A DNA stretch of 64,000 nt from CAVRTM01 sp963696105 (GCA_963696105.1 CAVOIP010000001.1:248001-312000); one strand, 5' to 3'; shown: positions 35,801 to 46,249, counted from the stretch's first letter. The notes: generated by a model not told the origin, from the letters alone. Made by a program: numbers and translations.

Positions 35801-38644
35801 ATCCCCGCCGGCAGCTATGAGTTCAAGGTGGCCCACGGCCTCACGTGGGACCAGAGCTATGGCGACGGGGGCAACAACGTGGCCCTGTCCGTGCCCTCGG
35901 ACGGCACCGTCGTGACGATCAGCTACGTCCTTGCCACCCACCAGATCAGCGTCAGGACCTCCCGCGCGGGGTCGGCCCCGGACCTGAAGAAGGCCAAGGC
36001 CGTCTGGGTCGGCAAGGACCTGGTCGCCTGGCCACCCACGTCGGTGCCGGCAGGCACCGACCCGGCGCTGGCCCGGTGGCGGCTGCACTGGTCACCCACG
36101 GGCGGCCTGGCGGTGGACGCCGAGGGCGTCACCGGCGGCTCGACGGCGGACCTGACCCGCGACCCGGCGGGACTGCCTGCGGCGGTCGTCGCCGCCCACC
36201 CGGAGCTCAAGGGCTACCTCGCGCTGCGGCTGTCGCGGGGCACCGCGCGGCAGGCCGCGGACATCCTGCGCGGTCAGGTGGCCGTGGGGATGTACGACAC
36301 CCTCGGCCGGCTGACTGACGCCACGGGTGTGCAGGTCGCCGGCGTGCTGGACGACCTCTACGCCAGGTCCGCGTCCCGTGGCAGCTACGGCGTCACGTGG
36401 CACTCCGCCCGGCCGACGTTCTCGCTGTGGGCCCCGACGGCGCAGTCGGTCTCGCTGCTCGTCTGGCCCTCGACGGCCAGCGGCACGGCCCCCGTCAGTG
36501 AGGCGACGCGGGTGCCGATGCGTCGCGGCGGCGACGGTGCGTGGTCCGTGCCCGGTCGCGCCTCGTGGCGGGGTGCGCGCTACCTGTACGACGTCCGGGT
36601 GTTCGCGCCCACCACCGGCAAGGTCGAGACGAACCTGGTTACGGACCCGTACTCGGTGGCGCTGACCCTGAACTCCACCCGCTCGGTCGCCGTCGACCTG
36701 ACGGACCCGGGCCTGGAGCCCGCGCAGTGGCGGCGCACCCCGTCGCCGGTGCTGAAGCAGGACGTCGACTCGAGCATCTACGAGCTGCACGTACGCGACT
36801 TCTCGGTCAGCGACCCGACCGTGCCGGCAGCACACCGCGGCTCCTACCTCGCGTTCGCCGACGACGGCGACGGCACCAAGCACCTCAGGGCGCTCGCCGC
36901 CGCCGGGTTGACCACCGTCCACCTGCTCCCGACGTTCGACATCGCCTCGATCGAGGAGGACCCGGCCAAGCAGGCGAAGCCTGCCTGCGACCTCGCGTCG
37001 TACGCGCCGGACAGCCAGGAGCAGCAGAAGTGCGTCACGGCGACGGCGGCCAAGGACGCCTACAACTGGGGCTACGACCCCTACCACTGGATGGCGCCCG
37101 AGGGGTCGTATGCCTCGAGCACCAAGGCAGCGGACGGCGGTTCGCGCGTCGCGGAGTTCCGCACGATGGTCGGCGCGCTGCACCGGGACGGCCTGCGGGT
37201 CGTGCTGGACCAGGTGTTCAACCACACGCCCGCCTCCGGGCAGGCCGACACCTCCGTGCTGGACAAGGTGGTGCCCGGCTACTACCAGCGGCTCGACGCC
37301 TCCGGTGCCGTCCAGACGTCGACCTGCTGCCAGAACGTGGCGACCGAGCACGCGATGGCCCAGAAGATCATGGTCGACTCGGTGGTCTCGTGGGCGCGCA
37401 GCTACAAGGTCGACGGCTTCCGGTTCGACCTCATGGGCCACCACAGCAAGGCCACCATGCTGGCCGTGCGGGCGGCCCTGGACCGGCTGACACTGCCCCG
37501 GGACGGCGTGGACGGACGCTCGATCTACCTCTACGGCGAGGGCTGGAACTTCGGCGAGGTGGCCGACAACGCGCTGTTCACGCAGGCGTCCCAGGGCAAC
37601 CTCGGCGGCACGGGCATCGGCACGTTCTCGGACCGGCTGCGCGACGCCGTCCGCGGTGGCGGCCCGTTCGACGACGACCCGCGCAAGCAGGGCTTCGGCA
37701 GCGGCGAGTCGACCGACCCCAACGGCGCGGCGGTGAACGCGGGTGCGGCGGCCTCGCTGGCCCACGACACCGACCTGGTGCAGCTCGGGCTCGCCGGCAA
37801 CCTCAGGGCGTTCACGTTCAAGGACAGCGCGGGCAAGACGGTCCGGGGTGACCAGGTCGACTACAACGGGGCACCCGCGGGCTACGCCGACCAGCCGGAC
37901 GAGGTCGTCAGCTACGTCGACGCCCATGACAACGAGACCATCTGGGACTCGCTGACCATGAAGCTGCCGGTGTCGACGTCGATGGCCGACCGGGTGCGGA
38001 TGAACACGATGTCGCTGGCCACCACCGCGCTCGCGCAGACGCCGTCGTTCTGGCACGCCGGTGCGGACCTGCTGCGGAGCAAGAGCCTGGATCGCAACAG
38101 CTACGACAGCGGCGACTGGTTCAACCGGCTGGACTGGACCGGGAAGGACAACGGCTTCGGGCACGGTCTGCCGCCGGAGGCGGACAACGGCGCCAAGTGG
38201 CCCTTCATGAAGCCGCTGCTGGCCAACGTCGCGCTGAAGCCGGCGCCGGCCGACGTGCGGACTGCCACCGCCCAGGCGCAGGAGCTGCTGCGGCTGCGGT
38301 ACTCCTCACCGTTGTTCCGCCTCGGGTCGGCGCGCGACATCACCGCCAAGGTGGGCTTCCCCGTCTCCGGGACGGCCGATGCCCACCCGGGCGTGGTGGT
38401 GATGCGCGTGGACGACACCGTCGGGCGGGACGCCGACCCGGCGCTGAAGGGCCTGGTCGCCGTCTTCAACGCCTCGCCCACGAGCGTGGTGCAGGCGCTG
38501 CCCGGTATGGCCCACGCCGACCTCACGCTGTCACCGGTGCAGGCCCAGGGCGCCGACCCCGTCGTGAAGGCCTCCCGCTGGGATGCGGGCGCTGGGACGG
38601 TGACCGTGCCGGCTCGCACGGTGGCCGTCTTCGTCCAGCACTGA
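32876..38644 (+). CDS. Secreted bifunctional alpha-amylase/pullulanase
   Basis: A 1,922-residue extracellular glycogen- and starch-degrading enzyme. GTG 32876 follows TGGAG; residues 1-34 form a signal peptide ending ASPAAAA. Order: X25-like module (~40-105, SLQSELGCSADWQ); GH13 amylase domain (DIITNHT, GFRIDTVKH Asp415, FGEVYDG Glu449, FLGNHD Asp519); beta-sandwich; two more X25-like modules (~836 and ~936); a pullulanase N-terminal domain (~1038); CBM48 (~1173); pullulanase GH13 domain (GFRFDLMGHH Asp1518, YGEGWNFGE Glu1555, DAHDN Asp1685). Both catalytic triads are complete, so alpha-1,4 and alpha-1,6 bonds should both be cut. No sortase or anchor motif is seen at the C-terminus. Confidence 0.93.
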   Translation: MVRSRLVLPGLLAPLVALTGTLVPVLGASPAAAATRTVSLVGSLQSELGCSADWQETCAATDLAREGDSTTYTAELAVPAGSYELKVAINHSWDESYGAGGAKGGANIPLILKGAAKVRVSYDDQTHRIGITPTDLPGPATAADRALAGTSLRQPLTRERFYFVMADRFANGNKANDTGGLTGGREQTGYDPTDKGFYHGGDLAGLTSKLDYIKGLGTTAIWLTPAFKNRPVQGTGSDASAGYHGYWITDFTRIDPHLGTNQDMKTLVDAAHRKGMKVFFDIITNHTADVLDYQGGQHAYVDKTAKPYLDANGKAFDDKAFAGGDTFPKLDAATTFPYTPVFRTDADKTAKVPAWLNDPTMYHNRGDSTYAGESTEYGDFSGLDDLWTEQPAVVDGMTDIYKKWVDFGIDGFRIDTVKHVNMEFWQKFSPAVMARAKADGKKDFFMFGEVYDGNPSFMSRYTTTGTLPATLDFGFQGNALGFAQGKATTNLRDFYAADDYYTDTDSNAYELPTFLGNHDMGRIGMMLKNGGATGADLLGRAELANSLMFLTRGQPVVYYGDEQGFIGSGGDKDARQDLFATKVPQYAGEAVMTGTPGSKDRYDTKSPLYQQISKLSALRAANPALADGAQVHRYASDGAGIFAVSRIDPRTGAEYLVVANNATTPKSASFETYSARMGFAPLYGASAGVRSDRDGRVDVTVAPLSVSVWKARSGMAPRRSAPAVYLTSPAAGGVVGGRAEIGAAIPEDAFAQVTFAYRPVGTTAWQRLGTDDNAPYRVFQDVSAIAKGTLLEYRAVAKDISGNVSAASSYGIVGDPAPNGGGAGPVGPVTQPDSVSVPGTHNSEMGCAGDWQPDCDQAQLTLDAQDQIWKGTYSTIPAGPNDYKAAINKSWDENYGAGGAKGGGNISYTAPGGNVTFYYDHATHFATSDAQGPIVTAPGSFQSELGCAADWSPACMRPWLQDPDGDGTYTWSTDQIPAGSYEFKVAHGLTWDQSYGDGGNNVALSVPSDGTVVTISYVLATHQISVRTSRAGSAPDLKKAKAVWVGKDLVAWPPTSVPAGTDPALARWRLHWSPTGGLAVDAEGVTGGSTADLTRDPAGLPAAVVAAHPELKGYLALRLSRGTARQAADILRGQVAVGMYDTLGRLTDATGVQVAGVLDDLYARSASRGSYGVTWHSARPTFSLWAPTAQSVSLLVWPSTASGTAPVSEATRVPMRRGGDGAWSVPGRASWRGARYLYDVRVFAPTTGKVETNLVTDPYSVALTLNSTRSVAVDLTDPGLEPAQWRRTPSPVLKQDVDSSIYELHVRDFSVSDPTVPAAHRGSYLAFADDGDGTKHLRALAAAGLTTVHLLPTFDIASIEEDPAKQAKPACDLASYAPDSQEQQKCVTATAAKDAYNWGYDPYHWMAPEGSYASSTKAADGGSRVAEFRTMVGALHRDGLRVVLDQVFNHTPASGQADTSVLDKVVPGYYQRLDASGAVQTSTCCQNVATEHAMAQKIMVDSVVSWARSYKVDGFRFDLMGHHSKATMLAVRAALDRLTLPRDGVDGRSIYLYGEGWNFGEVADNALFTQASQGNLGGTGIGTFSDRLRDAVRGGGPFDDDPRKQGFGSGESTDPNGAAVNAGAAASLAHDTDLVQLGLAGNLRAFTFKDSAGKTVRGDQVDYNGAPAGYADQPDEVVSYVDAHDNETIWDSLTMKLPVSTSMADRVRMNTMSLATTALAQTPSFWHAGADLLRSKSLDRNSYDSGDWFNRLDWTGKDNGFGHGLPPEADNGAKWPFMKPLLANVALKPAPADVRTATAQAQELLRLRYSSPLFRLGSARDITAKVGFPVSGTADAHPGVVVMRVDDTVGRDADPALKGLVAVFNASPTSVVQALPGMAHADLTLSPVQAQGADPVVKASRWDAGAGTVTVPARTVAVFVQH

Positions 38645-38647
38645 TCT

Positions 38648-38687
38648 CGCGCACGGTCCGTCCCGGGAGAGGGGCGGGCCGTGCGCG
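38648..38687 (+). terminator. Pullulanase terminator
   Basis: CGCGCACGG pairs with CCGTGCGCG, extended by further G/C pairs with a bulge (TCCGTCCC against GGGCGGG). It begins three bases after the stop codon. Confidence 0.75.
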
Positions 38688-38696
38688 TTCCCACCC

Positions 38697-38765
38697 GCCG
38701 GTGGGCCGGTGGGCCGGTGGGGGCTCGGCCGGCTCGGCCGGCTCGCCGGCTCTGGCCGGCGCCGA
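38697..38765. repeat. Short GC-rich tandem repeats
   Basis: GTGGGCCG occurs twice in a row and then GTGGG, followed by GCTCGGCCG repeated with small changes (GCTCGGCCG, GCTCGCCG, GCTCTGGCCG). It lies between convergent genes. Slippage-prone and of no obvious function. Confidence 0.55.
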
Positions 38766-38767
38766 CG

Positions 38768-39349
38768 TCAGCGCGGCGGCCGGTCCACCGGCAGCGGGCA
38801 CAGGTAGACCGAGACCCGTTTGGCGTCGGGGTTGCCCGCGCCGACCCGGCGGTAGCGCTGGAGCACGTCCTCCAGCTCGCGGCGCAGGGCGGCCAGCTGG
38901 TCCGGGGTCACCTGTACCAGGTGGTCGGACAGGCCGGCGGCGTCACGCCACGGCGCCGGCCACCGGTCCTGCTCCTCGAGCCAGGCGCCGGCCCGGTCGC
39001 CGAAGTGCTGCAGGTAGTCCCGTGCCAGCCAGGCGAGCGCCGCGGCTGCGTCGTCGTCGCCGTCGTCGGGATCGTCGTCGCGGGGCCGCCCCGGTGTGCT
39101 CGCGGACCAGACCCGCGCCCGGCCGGTGCCCTCGCCGCGGTCCTCGACCACGCCGACGGCCGCGAGGCGGCGCAGGTGGTAGCTGGTGGCCCCGCTGTTG
39201 GTCTGCAGGCGCGCAGCCAGCGTGGTGGCCGTGGCGGGACCGTGCAGCCGCAGCTCGGCCAGGAGCCGTGAGCGCAGGGGGTGGGCCAGCATCCGCAGGG
39301 CCGCACGGTCCAGCCGGAGCCTCGGGGACGAGGCGGGAACGTCGGGCAT
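38768..39349 (-). CDS. ArsR-like winged-helix transcriptional regulator
   Basis: 193 residues. The N-terminal half is an ArsR-type winged helix: ALRMLAHPLRSRLLAELRLH, GPATATTLAARLQTNSGATS, then YHLRRLAAVGVVED, the recognition helix and wing. The second half is helical (AWLARDYLQHFGDRAGAWLE) and may bind ligand or dimerise. No cysteine metal site is seen. ATG 39349 is fixed by a leaderless promoter. It converges on the pullulanase gene and diverges from rplM. Three phased TGCACA repeats over its promoter suggest self-regulation. Confidence 0.82.
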   Translation of the reverse strand: MPDVPASSPRLRLDRAALRMLAHPLRSRLLAELRLHGPATATTLAARLQTNSGATSYHLRRLAAVGVVEDRGEGTGRARVWSASTPGRPRDDDPDDGDDDAAAALAWLARDYLQHFGDRAGAWLEEQDRWPAPWRDAAGLSDHLVQVTPDQLAALRRELEDVLQRYRRVGAGNPDAKRVSVYLCPLPVDRPPR

Positions 39350-39352
39350 GGA

Positions 39353-39385
39353 TGCACACTATGCGTGCACACTTCCTTTGCACAA
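39353..39385 (-). promoter_or_regulatory. Regulator promoter with three 13-bp-phased TGCACA repeats
   Basis: On the plus strand, TGCACAC at 39353, TGCACAC at 39366 and TGCACAA at 39379 are spaced exactly 13 bp apart. Read on the minus strand, the -35 TTGTGC and -10 TAGTGT (39356-39361) are 18 bp apart, and six bases later comes the ATG, a leaderless start. The repeats cover both promoter elements, so a bound protein would block transcription. Confidence 0.6.
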
Positions 39386-39446
39386 ACCGCCGTACCGCCC
39401 TCGATACGGCCGTATTCGTGCTCAGATCAGGGGTGTCGGCCAGATT

Positions 39447-39474
39447 TTGTGGTCGCGCGGGGCCCCGGTATCGT
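39447..39474 (+). promoter_or_regulatory. rplM-rpsI promoter candidate
   Basis: The -35 TTGTGG (39447-39452) and -10 TATCGT (39469-39474) are 16 bp apart. The -35 sits in GATTTTG, close to the GATTTGG box of the rpsL and rpsJ promoters. The leader is about 100 nt. Confidence 0.5.
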
Positions 39475-39579
39475 TATCCGTCGTTGTGCGAATGGCGGCC
39501 GAGTGGTCGCGAGCCCGGTCCGCCGGGCGGACGCACCACCACCGTCGCAAAGACATCACGAGAGAACGAAGGCTGATCC

Positions 39580-40023
39580 GTGCGCACGTACACCCCCAAG
39601 CCCGGCGAGGTAACTCGCACGTGGCACATCATCGACGCGACCGACGTCGTCCTCGGACGTCTCGCCTCCCAGACCGCGATCCTGCTGCGCGGCAAGCACA
39701 AGCCGACCTTCGCCCCGCACGTTGACGCCGGCGACTTCGTCGTCATCATCAACGCGGACAAGGTGGCCCTGACCGGCTCCAAGCTGGTCCAGAAGAAGGC
39801 CTACCGCCACTCGGGCTTCCCGGGCGGCCTGCGCGCCACCTCCTACCAGGAGCTGCTGGCCAAGAGCCCCGAGAAGGCCGTCGAGAAGGCCGTCCGCGGC
39901 ATGCTCCCCAAGAACTCCCTCGCACGCCAGCAGCTGTCCAAGCTCAAGGTGTACGGCGGCGAGAACCACCCGCACCAGGCGCAGAAGCCGGTGCCCTTCG
40001 AGATCTCACAGGTCGCGCAGTAG
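39580..40023 (+). CDS. rplM: 50S ribosomal protein L13
   Basis: L13, 147 residues, an early 50S assembly protein. GTG 39580 (VRTYTPKPGEVTRTWHIIDA) is near the family start. GRLASQTAILLRGKHKPTF and VRGMLPKNSLARQQLSKLKV are diagnostic. It is cotranscribed with rpsI, 60 bp downstream. Confidence 0.97.
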   Translation: MRTYTPKPGEVTRTWHIIDATDVVLGRLASQTAILLRGKHKPTFAPHVDAGDFVVIINADKVALTGSKLVQKKAYRHSGFPGGLRATSYQELLAKSPEKAVEKAVRGMLPKNSLARQQLSKLKVYGGENHPHQAQKPVPFEISQVAQ

Positions 40024-40083
40024 TGCAGGCGGCCGCCCCGGCTGCGTTGACGACCACTGTGCAGAAAACGAACGAGGAGAACC

Positions 40084-40588
40084 GTGGCTGACACCACCAC
40101 CCCCGCTGAGCTCGACAGCGCCGCTGACGAGCCCGAGCTGACCGAGTACACCAGCGAGTCCGAGACCCCCGTGGTCGAGGCCGCGCAAGCCGGCCGCCTC
40201 CGGCCCCGGTGCCGCCACCGGGCGACGCAAGCAGGCCATCGCCCGCGTGCGCATCGTCCCGGGCAGCGGCCAGTGGACGATCAACGGCCGCACGATCGAC
40301 GACTACTTCCCGAACAAGGTCCACCAGCAGATCGTCAACGAGCCCTTCAAGGTGCTCGAGCTCGACGGCTCGTACGACGTGCTGGTGCGCGTCCACGGTG
40401 GTGGCCCCTCCGGCCAGGCGGGTGCGGTGCGCCTCGGCGTCGCCCGCTCGCTGAACGGCGTGGACGAGGAGCTGAACCGTCCGACCCTGAAGAAGGCCGG
40501 CTTCCTGACCCGTGACCCGCGCGTCCCGGAGCGCAAGAAGGCTGGTCTGAAGAAGGCCCGCAAGGCCCCGCAGTACAGCAAGCGCTGA
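40084..40588 (+). CDS. rpsI: 30S ribosomal protein S9, one inserted base
   Basis: S9, whose C-terminal arginine contacts P-site tRNA. GTG 40084 (VADTTTPAELDSAADEPEL) follows GAGGAGAACC and begins an acidic N-terminal extension. An extra C near 40186 (GCG[C]AAGCCG) shifts the frame; removing it joins the extension to ATGRRKQAIARVRIVPGSG and to the end KKARKAPQYSKR. The corrected length is 167 residues. The same G[C]AAG insertion occurs in tuf. Confidence 0.93.
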
Positions 40589-40612
40589 TCCCCGCGACCA
40601 GCGTCTGACCGC

Positions 40613-40662
40613 CAGTGGCGGCCACGGCCCAGCCCCTCGGGGACGGGCCGGGGCCGCCACTG
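40613..40662 (+). terminator. rplM-rpsI terminator
   Basis: CAGTGGCGGCC pairs with GGCCGCCACTG (11 bp). After one A-G mismatch, CGGCCC pairs with GGGCCG around a 14-nt loop. It lies 25 bp after rpsI, 118 bp before glmM. Confidence 0.8.
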
Positions 40663-40779
40663 CGGCGTTACGGGCCGTCCCGCGCGGCACCGTTCCCCTC
40701 GGGCGCCCCGGTTCCACGACCGTTCCGCGGTCCGTGCCTGACCGGCCGGCGCCCTCCCGAAACTCGAAAGGTTCTCCTC

Positions 40780-42137
40780 GTGGCACGACTCTTCGGCACT
40801 GACGGCGTGCGTGGCCTCGCCAACGGCCTCCTCACCGCCGAGCTGGCGCTCGACCTCTCCGTCGCGGCGGCCCACGTCCTCGCTGAGAAGGGCGTCTTCG
40901 AGGGGCACCGCCCCGTCGCCGTCGTCGGCCGGGACCCGCGCGCGTCGGGGAGAGTTCCTCTCCGCCGCCGTCATCGCAGGGCTGGCCTCCGCCGGTGTCG
41001 ACGTCCTGGACGCCGGCATCCTGCCCACACCGGCCATCGCGTTCCTGACCGCGGACCTCGGCGCAGACCTCGGCGTCATGCTCTCGGCCTCGCACAACGC
41101 CATGCCGGACAACGGCATCAAGTTCTTCGCCCGCGGCGGCCACAAGCTGGCCGACGAGATCGAGGACGCCATCGAGGCACGGCTCGGCGAGCCGTGGGAG
41201 CGCCCCACCGGAGCCGGCGTCGGCCGTGTCCGCCCCCTGGAGGACGGCCAGGAGCGTTACCTGCGGCACCTGCTCTCGGTGCTGCCGCACCGCCTCGACG
41301 GCCTGCACGTCGTGGTCGACGCCGCGCACGGGGCCGCGAGCAGCGTCGCCCCCGCCGCCTTCGAGCAGGCCGGGGCCCGCGTCAGCATCATCGGCTGCGA
41401 GCCGGACGGCCTCAACATCAACGACGGCTACGGCTCCACCCACCTGGAGAACCTCCAGCGGGCGGTCGTGCGAGCACGGCGCCGACCTGGGCATCGCGCT
41501 CGACGGGGACGCCGACCGTTGCCTGGCGGTCGACGCCACGGGCGAGGACGTGGATGGCGACCAGATCATGACGGTCCTGTCCCTCGCCATGCGCGAGCGC
41601 GGGGCGCTGGCCAAGGACACGCTGGTGGCCACCGTGATGAGCAACCTGGGCATGCTGCAGGCCCTGCGCCGCGAGGGCGTGCAGGTCCTGCAGGCGGCCG
41701 TCGGCGACCGCTACGTGCTGGAGGAGATGAAGGCCGGCCAGCTCTCCCTGGGCGGCGAGCAGTCCGGTCACGTGATCTTCCTGGACCACGGCACGACCGG
41801 GGACGGCACCATGACCGGTCTGGTGCTGGCCTCGCGCCTGGCCGAGACCGGCCGCAGCCTGCGCGACCTCGCCTCGGTGATGACCCGCCTGCCCCAGGTG
41901 ATGATCAACGTCAAGGGGGTCGACAAGAGCCGCGTCGACGACGACGCCTCGGTGCAGTCTGCCGTCCAGCAGGTCGAGCAGGAGCTCGGTGACGCCGGGC
42001 GCGTGCTGCTGCGCAAGTCCGGGACCGAGCCGCTCGTGCGCGTCATGGTCGAGGCGGACGAGGCCGGGCGGGCCAGGGCGCTGGCCGAACGCCTCGCCGG
42101 TGTGGTGCGCGACCAGCTGGCGCTGCAACCCCACTAG
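40780..42137 (+). CDS. glmM: Phosphoglucosamine mutase, two inserted bases
   Basis: Interconverts glucosamine-6-P and glucosamine-1-P for cell-wall UDP-GlcNAc. GTG 40780 (VARLFGTDGVRG) follows GAAAGG. The phosphoserine loop is MLSASHNAMPDNGIKFF, the metal loop ALDGDADRC and the C-terminal phosphate site RKSGTEPLVRVMVE. Extra bases near 40949 (GG run in TCGGGGAGAG) and 41470 break the frame; removing both gives 451 residues. It follows rplM-rpsI as in most actinobacteria. Confidence 0.93.
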
Positions 42138-42200
42138 GGCCGCCCGCGGGCGTGGCGGCGATACTGGGTGCTCGCTGTCCCCTCGCACCAAGGAGCGCGT

Positions 42201-42623
42201 ATGCCGTTCGAAGAAGTCACCGAGGTCTCCTACACCACCGCCGCCACAGCCAAGGGTGGCCGCGGCGGCCACGTGAAGAGCGCCGACGGTGTCGTGGACC
42301 TGCCGCTGGGTCCGCCCGGTAGCAGGACCAACCCCAGGGCCAACCCCGAGACGCTGTTCGCCGCCGGCTACGCCGCCTGCTTCTCCGGTGCACTGAACGC
42401 CATGGGCCGTGGCGAGGGCGTCGACGTGAGCGAGTCCCTCGTGACCGCCAACGTGACCTTCGGCAAGACCGACACCGGCTTCGGCCTGGCGGTCGAGATC
42501 GTGGCCGAGATCCCCGGTGTGGAGCCCGATGTCGCCGCCAAGCTGGTCGAGCAGGCGCACGAGTTCTGCCCCTACAGCAAGGCCACCCGCGGCAACATCG
42601 CCGCCACCGCACGCCTGGCCTGA
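42201..42623 (+). CDS. ohr: Organic hydroperoxide resistance protein (Ohr/OsmC)
   Basis: Thiol-dependent peroxidase reducing organic and fatty-acid hydroperoxides. 140 residues, typical of Ohr. The two catalytic cysteines are in YAACFSGAL (about residue 60) and HEFCPYSKATRGN (about residue 125). ATG 42201 follows AAGGAGCG. No OhrR regulator is adjacent. It shares a bidirectional terminator with the convergent carbonic anhydrase gene. Confidence 0.93.
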   Translation: MPFEEVTEVSYTTAATAKGGRGGHVKSADGVVDLPLGPPGSRTNPRANPETLFAAGYAACFSGALNAMGRGEGVDVSESLVTANVTFGKTDTGFGLAVEIVAEIPGVEPDVAAKLVEQAHEFCPYSKATRGNIAATARLA

Positions 42624-42631
42624 CGCCGGGA

Positions 42632-42667
42632 CGAAGGGGCCCACGACACAGGTCGTGGGCCCCTTCG
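42632..42667. terminator. Bidirectional terminator between ohr and carbonic anhydrase
   Basis: A perfect 16-bp stem CGAAGGGGCCCACGAC with GTCGTGGGCCCCTTCG closes an ACAG loop. It lies 8 bp after ohr and 58 bp beyond the carbonic anhydrase stop, positioned to serve both convergent genes. Confidence 0.88.
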
Positions 42668-42725
42668 CCGTTCCGGCGGCCCTCAGCCGGCTCGCCGTAC
42701 GCCGGTGGGCCGGGCGGGCGTGCTG

Positions 42726-43420
42726 CTAGGAGCTGCGCCGACCCGCGTCGTCGCCGTCGAGCGGCCCCGGGGCGCCGAGGTCGCCCACCGAGGCCACCAC
42801 GCGGGCACGGCCCTCGTCGAGGTGGTAGGCCGCGCCGACGACGGCGAGCCGGCCACTGTCGATCCGCTCGGCGATCAGCGAGGAGCGTTCGGTGAGCAGC
42901 CGGATCGTATGGCGCACGTGCTCGCTCTCGATCTCGTCGGCGGACGTCAGGCCGGCCCGGTGCGCGGTCAGCACGCTGGGGGTGACCCGCTCGACGATGT
43001 CGCGGAGGTACCCACCGGGCATGACTCCGTTCTCGACGGCGTCCATCGTGGCCGCGATGGCCCCGCACGAGTCGTGCCCGAGGATGACGATGAGGGGGAT
43101 GTCCAGCACGCCGATGCCGAACTCCAGCGAGCCCAGGACACCCGGGTCGACCACGTGTCCGGCGGTGCGGATCACGAAGAGGTCGCCGAGCCCCATGTCG
43201 AAGATGATCTCCGCGGCGACCCGCGAGTCGGCGCAGCCGAAGAAGACCGCCAACGGCCGCTGGCCGCGGGCCAGGACGTGTCGGCGGCCGGCGTCCTGGT
43301 TGGGGTGGGAGGGCGTCCCGTCGACGAACCGGTCGTTGCCTGCGGCGAGCTGGGCCCATGCCTCGGCGGGCGTGGACGCGCGGCGTACGGTCACCTCGGG
43401 GCCGTCGCCCTGCGACGCGC

Positions 43421-43424
<4 letters not shown>
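42726..43424 (-). CDS. Beta-class carbonic anhydrase
   Basis: Hydrates CO2 to bicarbonate. 232 residues; zinc ligands are Cys and Asp in FGCADSRVAAEI and His/Cys in GHDSCGAIAA. GTG 43424 overlaps the fumarase stop (GTGA), so the two are translationally coupled. The C-terminus ends in a short acidic tail. A carboxylation or anaplerotic link to the fumarase is possible but not shown. Confidence 0.93.
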
Positions 43425-45118
<1,694 letters not shown>

Positions 45119-45171
45119 AGTGATGCTCCTTCGGGACAGCGCGCCGGCCGGCACCGAGCCGGGGCCCTGCC

Positions 45172-45200
45172 AGCCTAGAACCTGCACCGACGCGAGCGTC
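45172..45200 (-). promoter_or_regulatory. fum-carbonic anhydrase promoter candidate
   Basis: Read on the minus strand, -10 TAGGCT (45172-45177) lies 18 bp after TGACGC. It gives a leader of about 47 nt before the fumarase GTG. Confidence 0.4.
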
Positions 45201-45334
45201 ACCGGGCCGCGGCGCTGCCGCCGGGAGACGGCCGGTCCCGCCTGGTGCACGCCGGGAGACGGCGCGGGCGCCCGGGCACGACGCGCCGCCCGTGCTGGAC
45301 CTGGCCGCGGTCTGGCCGCAGGCGCCCCAGGCGG

Positions 45335-46249
45335 TCAGATCTCGCCGCGGCGGGGCGGGTTGGCCCCGGCCCGCGACACCGTCACGGCGGCACAGGCGAG
45401 AGCCCGCTCGACGGCCGGGCGCACCTCGTCCAGGCCGGCGGCCCGGAGTCGTTCCCGGGCGTCGGTGCCGCCGAGCAGCCCGGCGTCCAGCAGTCCCGAC
45501 ACCAGCCCGGCCATGAAGGAGTCGCCGGCGCCGACGGTGTCGGCGACCGCGACGACCGGGGCCGGCATGCTCACCACCACGCCGTTGACGGCGACGACCG
45601 CACCCTCGCCCCCGCGCGTCACCACGACGACCGGGGGACCCAGACGCCCCCACAGCCGCATGACCTCCGGGACGGGCGCGCCGTCGTACAGCCAGTGCAC
45701 GTCCTCGTCGCTGGCCTTGACGACGTCGCTGAGCCCGATGATCTGCTCGATCCGGGCCCGCACGTCGTGCGGCCGCCCCATCAGGGAGGGGCGTGCGTTG
45801 GGGTCGTAGGACACGGTCGCCGTGCCGCGCGCCTGCTCGACGGCCTGGAGGACGGCCGAGGCGCCCGGCTCGAGCGTGGCCCCGATGGACCCGGTGTGCA
45901 GGTGGGCCACGCCGTCCAGGGAGACCGGCTCGGGGACCTCCCAGCCCAGCTCGAAGTGGTAGGTGGCCGCGCCGGTGGCGTCCAGGGTGGCCTCGGCGAC
46001 CGACGTGGCGCCCTGCGTGCGGCTGCCGGGTGCCAGCTCGACGCCCTCGGGCTCCAGGTGCCGCGCGATAAGCTCGCCGCGCGGGTCGGACCCGATGCTG
46101 GTGCGCAGGCTCACCGGGTGCCCCAGGCGGGCGAGGCCGAGGGCCACGTTGGCGGGGCTGCCGCCCGGGTGCTCGGCGACGGCCCCGTCGGGACGGCGCA
46201 CGACGTCGATGAGCGCCTCTCCGAGGACCAGCGTCCGAGCGCCGCTCAC
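45335..46249 (-). CDS. PfkB-family carbohydrate kinase (fructokinase-like)
   Basis: A ribokinase-fold sugar kinase of 304 residues. It has the N-terminal substrate loop GGSPANVALGLARLG and the C-terminal anion-hole motif DTVGAGDSFMAG with the catalytic Asp. GTG 46249 overlaps the glpX stop by four bases (GTGA). Coupling to fructose-1,6-bisphosphatase suggests a fructose or fructose-phosphate substrate, but specificity cannot be read from sequence. Confidence 0.88.
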   Translation of the reverse strand: MSGARTLVLGEALIDVVRRPDGAVAEHPGGSPANVALGLARLGHPVSLRTSIGSDPRGELIARHLEPEGVELAPGSRTQGATSVAEATLDATGAATYHFELGWEVPEPVSLDGVAHLHTGSIGATLEPGASAVLQAVEQARGTATVSYDPNARPSLMGRPHDVRARIEQIIGLSDVVKASDEDVHWLYDGAPVPEVMRLWGRLGPPVVVVTRGGEGAVVAVNGVVVSMPAPVVAVADTVGAGDSFMAGLVSGLLDAGLLGGTDARERLRAAGLDEVRPAVERALACAAVTVSRAGANPPRRGEI

